Below, piece by piece: positions 15,940-20,342 of a stretch of DNA of 20,342 nucleotides. The stretch is from a virus. The notes beneath the pieces were generated by a model, which made no database searches, was not told the origin of the DNA, and was given only the letters and a program-made list of their open reading frames with translations. The translations under genes and the position numbers were made by a program. The stretch is taken from the IMG/VR virus record IMGVR_UViG_3300009481_000145, positions 1 through 20,342 of that record; one strand, given 5' to 3'. The first letter of the stretch is position 1. Each line of letters begins with the position of its first letter.

Positions 15940-16921
15940 CTTTCTTATCCTTGCGCTTTGCCATCCACCAAGCTTCCAAGCTTTGGTGTATAGCTGATCC
16001 AAAAATTAATGCGTTTGATTTCTCAACACGCCGTTCAATCCGTTGAACGTATCTGTAAAAGTATTTGCGTCGGCATGTGAGGAAGCATCCGATACCTGAA
16101 TGGCTCAGCCGGTCTTGCCCTGACACGCTACCACCTGTGCGTGAACCCCAGACTTCGTCATCGATTGACTCCGTGTTCCGGCACAGGTTGAGGAATTCGC
16201 ACGGGCTACCGAATCGCTCACAAGCCTCTGTGTTCTGATACCAGCGACCTTTAGATTTACAGGACTCAATGTCCTTTGCGATGTCGATGAGCTGCACGAG
16301 CGTATCTCGTAGCTCATGCGACGAACGTGTGATGTGCCCGAACCGGTGGTAGTATTTCTCAGGTCGCTCAAGCACATCATGTGTGCAGCGAAACTCAAAC
16401 AGCTTGGCAGTCTCTCGCTCCAGATCTTCAGGTAGATCTGGCACATCAAAGCCGTAGTACGTACCCTCGTTCTCTATCTCCCAAAGGGTACCAATGGAAT
16501 TCTCTTTGCCTTTAGCAATGCGAGATGGCTTGATAGTTATCTTGCGGATAACATCGTAGATCGTCTGATCGATTGGCTCATCTTTTAATAGAGAAGCTAG
16601 ATGGTATCTACTGATCTGTGATTCAAAGGGTAGTCTGCCAGTGAATGCATCGTATGGTTTGAGATCACGACCGATGGTCTTGTGTTCGATCATCACCCGT
16701 TGCTTGCCGTAACCGGAGACGAGGGTATCGATCATGCCAACGTAAGTGAGAGCCGTATGAGGGATCTCAAAGATGACCGGCACTTCTGCATCCAGGCAAG
16801 ACCACTCATCGTTTTGGTAACGATGATGATAGCCCGTGATAAGAGCACGAGCTTTTGCTGTTTCGACCTGATCGATTTCTAATTGATCAAGCGTCGTCAG
16901 TGCTTTGTTTAAACCATCCAT
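15908..16921 (-). CDS. Cas4/RecB-like PD-(D/E)XK exonuclease with permuted motif order
   Basis: Residue numbers count from a GTG at 16930, and the ATG at 16921 (residue 4) is preferred. The N-terminal part holds GMIDTL (D68), MIEHKT (E82, K84) and QISRY (Q105, Y109), the metal-dependent nuclease core. Then come C237, C244 and C250 in the place of the three C-terminal Fe-S cysteines of Cas4-like nucleases. After a linker follows LSHSGIGCFLTCRRKYFYRY (with C286) and GSAIHQSLEAWW (H315). In ordinary members that last block is the N-terminus. The full motif set is present but circularly permuted. The predicted activity is DNA exonuclease for recombination or genome processing, working with the Sak4-like and SSB-like proteins. 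It overlaps the upstream 61-aa gene by 35 bases. Confidence 0.85.
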   Translation of the reverse strand: MDGLNKALTTLDQLEIDQVETAKARALITGYHHRYQNDEWSCLDAEVPVIFEIPHTALTYVGMIDTLVSGYGKQRVMIEHKTIGRDLKPYDAFTGRLPFESQISRYHLASLLKDEPIDQTIYDVIRKITIKPSRIAKGKENSIGTLWEIENEGTYYGFDVPDLPEDLERETAKLFEFRCTHDVLERPEKYYHRFGHITRSSHELRDTLVQLIDIAKDIESCKSKGRWYQNTEACERFGSPCEFLNLCRNTESIDDEVWGSRTGGSVSGQDRLSHSGIGCFLTCRRKYFYRYVQRIERRVEKSNALIFGSAIHQSLEAWWMAKRKDKKDDGNQKDTGQ

Positions 16922-17072
16922 GCGTATCACTCAGCTGCGAGTCGATCCATTCGACTGCTTGTGTTTTAGTAATAAATCGCACAGGTAGCTTTACACCAAT
17001 TGGCGTGACGATCTGAAAGTGCATATCGTCGGCAACAAAAACAAGTTTATAAGTTGGTAAATTTTTATTCAT
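16887..17072 (-). CDS. 61-aa hypothetical protein, first gene of the replication operon
   Basis: ATG at 17072 with a GAG seven bases upstream, about 40 bases after the predicted early promoter start. The sequence is LVFVADDMHFQIVTP followed by VRFITKTQAVEWIDSQLSD, which suggests a small beta-sheet with a C-terminal helix. No family was recognised. First position in the operon is typical of small early regulators or host-takeover proteins, but no DNA-binding motif is visible. Confidence 0.55.
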   Translation of the reverse strand: MNKNLPTYKLVFVADDMHFQIVTPIGVKLPVRFITKTQAVEWIDSQLSDTHGWFKQSTDDA

Positions 17073-17120
17073 CTGTGCGCTCGTAGTATGTACGTGGTAT
17101 GTACATGCTGTGAACGTATT

Positions 17121-17148
17121 AATGTAATGAGTTCATCCAATATGTCAA
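17121..17148 (-). promoter_or_regulatory. Candidate early promoter for the minus-strand replication operon
   Basis: On the minus strand, TTGACA (complement of 17143-17148) is a perfect sigma-70 -35 box. A 16-base spacer separates it from TACATT (complement of 17121-17126), a 4/6 match to the -10 box. Initiation is expected near 17114, about 42 bases before the first start codon. Two GTATGTAC direct repeats (17086-17093 and 17097-17104, 11 bases apart) lie just downstream and could be a repressor site. Confidence 0.55.
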
Positions 17149-17199
17149 GCAAGTTTATAGGACGTGCATATGACCGTCATGATATTTACGAAGTAGGTG

Positions 17200-17227
17200 T
17201 TGACATATAACGCTAGGTCGATATGTT
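17200..17227 (+). promoter_or_regulatory. Candidate rightward promoter divergent from the replication promoter
   Basis: TTGACA at 17200-17205, a 16-base spacer, then TATGTT at 17222-17227 (4/6 match). It points toward the small gene at 17392. The -35 sequences of both divergent promoters share TTGACATAT. A perfect inverted repeat, AATGCA-caca-TGCATT (17241-17256), lies just after the expected start site and could be an operator. A weaker alternative promoter, TTGTAA-17-TAATAT, lies further downstream, at about 17255-17283. Confidence 0.45.
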
Positions 17228-17313
17228 TATGTAATCATTTAATGCACACATGCATTGTAAAAATGATGACAAGTTTGTAATATTTTTTATGACGAACGCC
17301 CGACTTGTAGCGA

Positions 17314-17372
17314 TAACGCTACGCACGACCAAAGCTGCGTAACAAATTGAACACTAACGCTACGCACGACCA
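17314..17372 (+). repeat. Pair of perfect 18-bp direct repeats in the control region
   Basis: TAACGCTACGCACGACCA occurs at 17314-17331 and again at 17355-17372, 41 bases apart start to start, close to four helical turns. The first copy is also the right half of a perfect inverted repeat, GTAGCG-ataa-CGCTAC (17307-17322). The second copy lacks the left arm. They lie just upstream of the small plus-strand gene and look like binding sites for a regulator or replication initiator. Confidence 0.7.
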
Positions 17373-17391
17373 GAATGGAAGGGACAACCTT

Positions 17392-17637
17392 TTGGCCGCT
17401 AATCAAACAGAGCCGTACTCCGCACTCATGCTGCGAGAGATCTCAGACCGAATGAAACTGCAAGCCGAAAGTCTGCTTGCGATCTCCGTGAAGATGGAAG
17501 CAAACTCAGTCGAATCTATCGACGTGCTCAACTCACTGGAGTTCAGAAAGAACGGTGTGAAAAAAGTAGCAGCCTTTGTACGGGGTGCTGAAGATGCTTG
17601 GTACAACAGCCAGGTAACAAGTCAGATCGAAGACTAG
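17392..17637 (+). CDS. 81-aa hypothetical protein with TTG start
   Basis: The frame is open from 17347, but the TTG at 17392 has GGAAGGG eight bases upstream and places both 18-bp repeats outside the gene. An ATG at 17428 has no ribosome binding site. The protein is helical and charged (MLREISDRMKLQAESLLAIS, then SVESIDVLNSLEF), probably a coiled-coil or helical bundle, with a VAAFVRGAEDAWYNSQ end. No domain was recognised. The position beside a control region is typical of a lysogeny or superinfection regulator, but no helix-turn-helix is evident. Confidence 0.5.
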   Translation: MAANQTEPYSALMLREISDRMKLQAESLLAISVKMEANSVESIDVLNSLEFRKNGVKKVAAFVRGAEDAWYNSQVTSQIED

Positions 17638-17640
17638 CTC

Positions 17641-17669
17641 TTGACAGAGCCAGTCTCAATAAGCACAAT
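17641..17669 (+). promoter_or_regulatory. Candidate promoter of the predicted ncRNA
   Basis: TTGACA at 17641-17646 (perfect -35), 17-base spacer, CACAAT at 17664-17669 (4/6 -10). It starts directly after the stop of the preceding gene. An imperfect inverted repeat at 17632-17655 (ten-base arms, one mismatch) surrounds the -35 box and may be an operator. Expected initiation is near 17676. Confidence 0.55.
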
Positions 17670-17675
17670 AGCAGT

Positions 17676-17883
17676 ACAATGAGAAGCGCATAGAAATGCC
17701 CGCTCATTTGCTGGCCGCCCATTAAGGCGGTCCAGCTTAGATGATAAGCTGATTCATCTAATCGATTCATATATATAAAGCACACCGGTCTGCGCAGGCA
17801 GATCAACAAATCAATTTAAGAATTGATACTCCTAAATTGAGAAACTGGCACAGGCAGACTTCGGTTTGCCTGTGTTTTTTTTT
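17676..17883 (+). ncRNA. Predicted structured phage small RNA of about 208 nt
   Basis: Between a good promoter and a strong terminator there is no convincing gene but a run of hairpins. H1 (17710-17736): ten pairs with one bulge. H2 (17737-17761): perfect eight-pair stem directly abutting H1. H3 (17787-17804): seven pairs closing on GCAG. H4 (17810-17827): seven pairs, ATCAATT/AATTGAT. H5: the terminator. TCAATTTA at 17811-17818 can also pair with TAAATTGA at 17833-17840, so H4 has a competing eight-pair alternative. CAGGCAGA occurs in both H3 and the terminator stem. The only open frames are a few codons long. I do not recognise an Rfam-type family. A regulatory RNA is an inference. Confidence 0.6.
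17849..17883 (+). terminator. Strong intrinsic terminator with UUCG tetraloop
   Basis: Eleven-pair stem (17849-17859 with 17864-17874, one G-U pair), loop TTCG at 17860-17863, followed at once by nine Ts (17875-17883). This is a textbook Rho-independent terminator on the plus strand, and it separates the ncRNA from the operator-controlled gene downstream. Confidence 0.93.
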
Positions 17884-17960
17884 GCTTTTCTATTTGGCAG
17901 TGACCAAACGTGTCACAGTCTCCGACAAAATAAAACTCACAAGAGTGGTGGCATCTGCTT

Positions 17961-17989
17961 TTGAACCTGTTAGAACAGGTTCATAGTAT
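17961..17989 (+). promoter_or_regulatory. Promoter with a perfect 22-bp palindromic operator in its spacer
   Basis: Perfect arms TGAACCTGTT and AACAGGTTCA (17962-17971, 17974-17983) flank the two bases AG. They fill the space between a -35-like TTGAAC (17961-17966) and a -10-like TAGTAT (17984-17989), 17 bases apart. The expected start, near 17996, lies 18 bases before the next ATG. The layout is that of a repressor-controlled promoter. The repressor gene is not obvious in the window. Confidence 0.65.
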
Positions 17990-18013
17990 GAACGTAATAT
18001 TAAGTGAGCTTGC

Positions 18014-18247
18014 ATGTATCGATTGCAAATGATTGAGAAGAAATCTCGCACTGTCTTTTTTGAGCGACTGTTTACAACTGAAGCTGATGCGGAATCATTT
18101 GGTGAAGAGTTGGAAAAACATAACAGTCGTTTTACGATTCGGATTCGTAAGCTTGGACCAATTCCATGGCTCCGGTTTGGCTTGAGCCGTGTCAGGCTCA
18201 AGCCACTCAGATGGTTGAAGCTTACCCATAAGTCTGCTGAAAGCTGA
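18014..18247 (+). CDS. 77-aa hypothetical protein behind the palindromic operator
   Basis: ATG at 18014 with GTGAG five bases upstream. The protein begins MYRLQMIEKKSRTVFFERLF, continues TTEADAESFGEELEKHNSRF and TIRIRKLG, and has a basic C-terminus. The pattern suggests a small alpha/beta fold. No DNA-binding motif or known family was recognised. The last 26 bases overlap the convergent integrase gene, and a strong hairpin (18178-18205) lies within the coding sequence. A lysogeny-module accessory role, such as excisionase or immunity factor, is possible from position but not shown by sequence. Confidence 0.55.
   Translation: MYRLQMIEKKSRTVFFERLFTTEADAESFGEELEKHNSRFTIRIRKLGPIPWLRFGLSRVRLKPLRWLKLTHKSAES
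18178..18205 (-). promoter_or_regulatory. Perfect 11-bp hairpin just downstream of the integrase stop
   Basis: TGGCTTGAGCC and GGCTCAAGCCA (18178-18188, 18195-18205) flank six bases. On the minus strand it begins 17 bases after the integrase stop codon. No T-run follows on either strand, so it is not a plain terminator. Placement resembles the sib site of phage lambda, where an RNA hairpin 3' of int controls message stability. It may also serve as a bidirectional block between convergent genes. Confidence 0.55.
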
Positions 18248-19703
18248 GTGCAAGGTCGAGTCGCTGGTCATGGTTGTAGTTGTCTGTCATCTGCTCGGTG
18301 AGATGACCGAGGACGGCTTGAGCAGAGGTCTTGTCAGCTAGCTTGACGATCTCAGTGTTTCTTCGATGCCGCAGTTTATGCGGCATAAAGTTTTTCACAC
18401 CAACCTTTTGTGCAAGTCTTTGTGTTGCGTGCCGATAGGAATCTTTGTTGTATTGTGGGTTTAAGTTTGATTGAATGCTTTCATAAACCTCTATCCAGCT
18501 TTTGCATTTAGACCTGGGTTTCTCATAGGATGTAAGCGTATAAACTTTTGAACGTGTAGTACTTAATTCATCTATGACTTCGATCGTACAGCCACAACCT
18601 CGCAGTCGTTGAATAGAACTAAAATATCTGGGGCAAATTGACTTCAGTTCCGCAGTGGTTGCGTTTCCTTTTTTCAGTCGCTGGTAAATTTTATAACTCT
18701 TATGCGACTTGTTGATACCTGTGTGTATGTTTTTCCTTGCACGCTTTGCCTGATCATACCTACCGTAGGAGGTTGCAGCCGCAGGATTAAAGATAAACTC
18801 GTGACCGCGATCTGGTCTAGTGTTCTCATAGTTCATCAACGCTTCGACAGCAATTGGTCCGATCACTATTGATAACTTATCGAGATGTTTTTTCGTCTTA
18901 TGCTGCGAAGGCGTGTAGACAAAGCACTGGTGTGATTCGTAATAAGACTTATCGATCTGATCCCATGTTATGTCTAAAAGATTTCCACTTCGCATGCCAG
19001 TGTACCTGTGCAGGATCAACATCGTCCGAAGCGTTGGAGATGCTGACTCAATCATCAGCGCGATGTCATCCTCTAACACTGCCTCACGCTTCACACGCTG
19101 CTTCGCATGTGCAGGCACACGTATCTCATTTAATGAGTTGTAGATTCCTACATCACATAGATTCCTTTCTGCTCCGAATGCAAACATTCGTTTCACAACT
19201 CTCACTTTATTCTTTATCGTTTGGCGTGCATTATTTGAAACGCTGATAAGCTCATCCATGATTTCGATCAAAAATCCTGATCGAAACTGATCGCATGGCA
19301 GGTTTAAGTACGGTTCAATTATCCCCCCCACCTCACGCAAAAGTGAAAGATAACGTGCGTCCCGCTCTTTGACTGACCGAACTTCAGAGTTTGCATCTCT
19401 GAAGTTCGTTTCGTAATCAGTGAATCTGTAATACAACTCCCGCACCGAAATGTTCAGCGACTCATCAAACCTCAAACCTGATTTGAATTTCGTTTCTGTG
19501 CAGGCATCTCGACGTTTGAGTTTTTCAAAATGTTCCCACATTTCTTTACTGTCGAAGTCGCCTTCCAAATAAATACATTTGCGAATGATCTTACCTTTTG
19601 AATCTCGCTTTGAATTACCTTCATCATCAACCAAAGGAATTCGGATATATCCTTTGCCAGATCGTTTTTCAAAACGCGGTTTTATCTTTTCAGTTATTCT
19701 CAT
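18222..19703 (-). CDS. int: Tyrosine recombinase / phage integrase
   Basis: Start at 19703 (493 aa), with AAGGA upstream; the frame is open further to 19793 without a ribosome binding site. Catalytic residues are all visible: R238 in TGMRSGNLL, K269 in SQHKTKKH, H442 and R445 in PHKLRHRRNT, H467 in LGHLTE, and the nucleophile Y476 in TDNYNH. Residues about 1-80 are a basic arm-binding-like region, and about 85-200 a core-binding helical domain. The protein is longer than lambda-type integrases because about 120 residues lie between K269 and H442. Part of that insert (about 335-395) reads as a winged helix. It should catalyse site-specific integration and excision at the adjacent tRNA-derived site. 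The 3' end overlaps a convergent gene by 26 bases. Confidence 0.95.
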   Translation of the reverse strand: MRITEKIKPRFEKRSGKGYIRIPLVDDEGNSKRDSKGKIIRKCIYLEGDFDSKEMWEHFEKLKRRDACTETKFKSGLRFDESLNISVRELYYRFTDYETNFRDANSEVRSVKERDARYLSLLREVGGIIEPYLNLPCDQFRSGFLIEIMDELISVSNNARQTIKNKVRVVKRMFAFGAERNLCDVGIYNSLNEIRVPAHAKQRVKREAVLEDDIALMIESASPTLRTMLILHRYTGMRSGNLLDITWDQIDKSYYESHQCFVYTPSQHKTKKHLDKLSIVIGPIAVEALMNYENTRPDRGHEFIFNPAAATSYGRYDQAKRARKNIHTGINKSHKSYKIYQRLKKGNATTAELKSICPRYFSSIQRLRGCGCTIEVIDELSTTRSKVYTLTSYEKPRSKCKSWIEVYESIQSNLNPQYNKDSYRHATQRLAQKVGVKNFMPHKLRHRRNTEIVKLADKTSAQAVLGHLTEQMTDNYNHDQRLDLALSFQQTYG

Positions 19704-19731
19704 TTCAGTGATTCCTTTTTTGGGGTTCACC

Positions 19732-19760
19732 GAAAAGTGATGTAAAAAGTTGAAAAGTGA
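19732..19760 (+). repeat. Phased GAAAAGTGA repeats, candidate integrase arm sites
   Basis: GAAAAGTGA occurs at 19732-19740 and 19752-19760, exactly 20 bases apart, with a partial copy (AAAAGT at 19745-19750) between. They lie in the 5' leader of the integrase gene and about 70-100 bases from the tRNA-derived site. Helically phased short repeats beside attP are typical arm-type sites for integrase or excisionase. They could equally be operators for integrase expression. Confidence 0.5.
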
Positions 19761-19783
19761 CGGGGAAAACCACACCCTACCCA

Positions 19784-19812
19784 CTGGCAACATCGCCTTC
19801 TATGCTTACAAT
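19784..19812 (+). promoter_or_regulatory. Candidate promoter reading into the tRNA-fMet fragment
   Basis: CTGGCA (19784-19789, 4/6 to the -35 box), 17-base spacer, TACAAT (19807-19812, 5/6 to the -10 box). Initiation is expected near 19819, about 13 bases before the tRNA 5' end. It would supply expression to a host tRNA rebuilt by integration at this site. Confidence 0.5.
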
Positions 19813-19831
19813 AAAGCCTCAAATACAACAT

Positions 19832-19885
<54 letters not shown>

Positions 19886-19924
19886 ACTTCTCTTCTTTTA
19901 TTCACGCTTCTCGGTAGATAATAA

Positions 19925-20342
19925 TTACTCATGTAATCCTTGATGGTCCACAGTTCTACTGATCGTTGAGATCATTGTCGAGATCGATTTACGATCATAC
20001 CTAGCTTGCGGTGATCGCTTCTTAAACGCATCGACATCATAGTCTTGATCGACCAATCTGTTTCTACGATTCGCAGACTTAATCGTTGATGCTATTCCGT
20101 TATGAGTAAACGGATTGCTCTTACGGTTTCGATAGCCTAGATCGTTAAGCTCCCGTGCAATCGCACCAAAGCTGGCACCTTCTGATCGACGTGTTTGCAT
20201 GTAATTCAAACAGAGATTCTCAGTCGGCTGAACGATTAACTTATTGGAATTCAAACTGGCACGCATCAAACCGTAAGGTGTGTTGCCCGTGATCAGACCG
20301 CGATCGCGCCGCCAGTCGAGAGCACGTTTGGTGTTCTCAGAG
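19925..20342 (-). CDS. C-terminal part of a serine recombinase (truncated by window edge)
   Basis: The minus-strand frame is open through the window edge. The apparent start near 20269 is internal. The visible 138 or so residues begin SENTKRALDWRRDRGLITGN and then TPYG, which matches the long E-helix and the T/P-F/Y-G turn that links the catalytic domain to the DNA-binding domain of resolvase/invertase-type serine recombinases. Then come EGASFGAIARELNDLGYRNR and NPFTHNGIASTIKSAN, the recombinase-type helix-turn-helix region. The remainder is basic and Ser-rich. The catalytic Ser lies outside the window. No 3' coding neighbour lies between it and the tRNA fragment. Confidence 0.8.
   Translation of the reverse strand, partial: SENTKRALDWRRDRGLITGNTPYGLMRASLNSNKLIVQPTENLCLNYMQTRRSEGASFGAIARELNDLGYRNRKSNPFTHNGIASTIKSANRRNRLVDQDYDVDAFKKRSPQARYDRKSISTMISTISRTVDHQGLHE

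Larger units (their letters stand above)
17042..17279 (+). repeat. Three CAAGTTTRTA repeats across the divergent control region
   Basis: CAAGTTTATA occurs at 17042-17051 and 17150-17159, and CAAGTTTGTA at 17270-17279, all on the same strand. The middle copy abuts the -35 box of the replication promoter. The first is inside the start of the 61-aa gene. Spacing is about 110-120 bases. The set could be regulator half-sites. A/T-rich composition makes chance recurrence possible. Confidence 0.4.

Noticed and set aside
17314-17372. A minimal CRISPR array from the 18-bp repeats
   Set aside because: There are only two copies, the repeats are too short, the spacing is not array-like, and no cas genes are present other than the Cas4-like nuclease, which belongs to the phage recombination module.
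17707-17761. A tRNA or tRNA-like gene suggested by the adjacent stems H1 and H2
   Set aside because: There is no acceptor stem, T-loop or anticodon-arm arrangement. The stems are simple hairpins.
17890-18201. A 103-aa minus-strand open frame opposite the 77-aa gene
   Set aside because: It is Ser-rich, has no good start and crosses the palindromic operator. The plus-strand frame has a promoter and a plausible ribosome binding site.

Overview
This window is a slice of a temperate tailed bacteriophage or prophage genome, most likely from a proteobacterial host. The host guess rests on the style of a tRNA-fMet fragment, the moderate GC content and the Shine-Dalgarno-driven, tightly overlapping genes. 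I cannot name the phage. Terminase, capsid, portal and DNA polymerase genes are not visible here.

Layout: (1) 1-8469, plus strand: end of the virion module, with the C-terminus of an unidentified protein, a 695-aa Gln-rich protein and a 2020-aa internal-virion/polyvalent-type protein, all translationally coupled. (2) About 8600-10351, plus strand: a thermonuclease-like gene, three small membrane-protein genes (holin/lysis candidates), a small unknown gene and an HNH endonuclease. (3) 10311-17072, minus strand: the replication/recombination operon. In transcription order it holds a 61-aa protein, a Cas4/RecB-like PD-(D/E)XK nuclease with apparently circularly permuted motifs, a Sak4-like ATPase, an SSB-like protein, a fused archaeo-eukaryotic-type primase plus DnaB-type helicase, an unknown gene, a resolvase-like nuclease, a DUF3310 protein, a C5-cytosine methyltransferase, a Lar-like zinc-ribbon protein and a further PD-(D/E)XK candidate. 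(4) 17073-17391: a repeat-rich control region with candidate divergent promoters. (5) 17392-18247, plus strand: a small gene, a candidate structured ncRNA of about 208 nt ending in a strong intrinsic terminator, then a small gene behind a perfect palindromic operator. (6) 18222-19703, minus strand: a tyrosine integrase with what looks like a winged helix inserted in its catalytic domain. (7) 19784-19885: a promoter plus the 5' 54 nt of initiator tRNA, read as attP. (8) Right edge, minus strand: the C-terminal part of a serine recombinase.

The minus-strand genes form a coherent system: primase-helicase for replication; nuclease, ATPase and SSB for recombination; methyltransferase and Lar-like protein for evading host restriction. 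The least ordinary points are the permuted nuclease, a methyltransferase segment that carries family-like signatures in two reading frames, the predicted ncRNA, the integrase insertion and the attP that carries the 5' rather than the 3' part of a tRNA with its own promoter.
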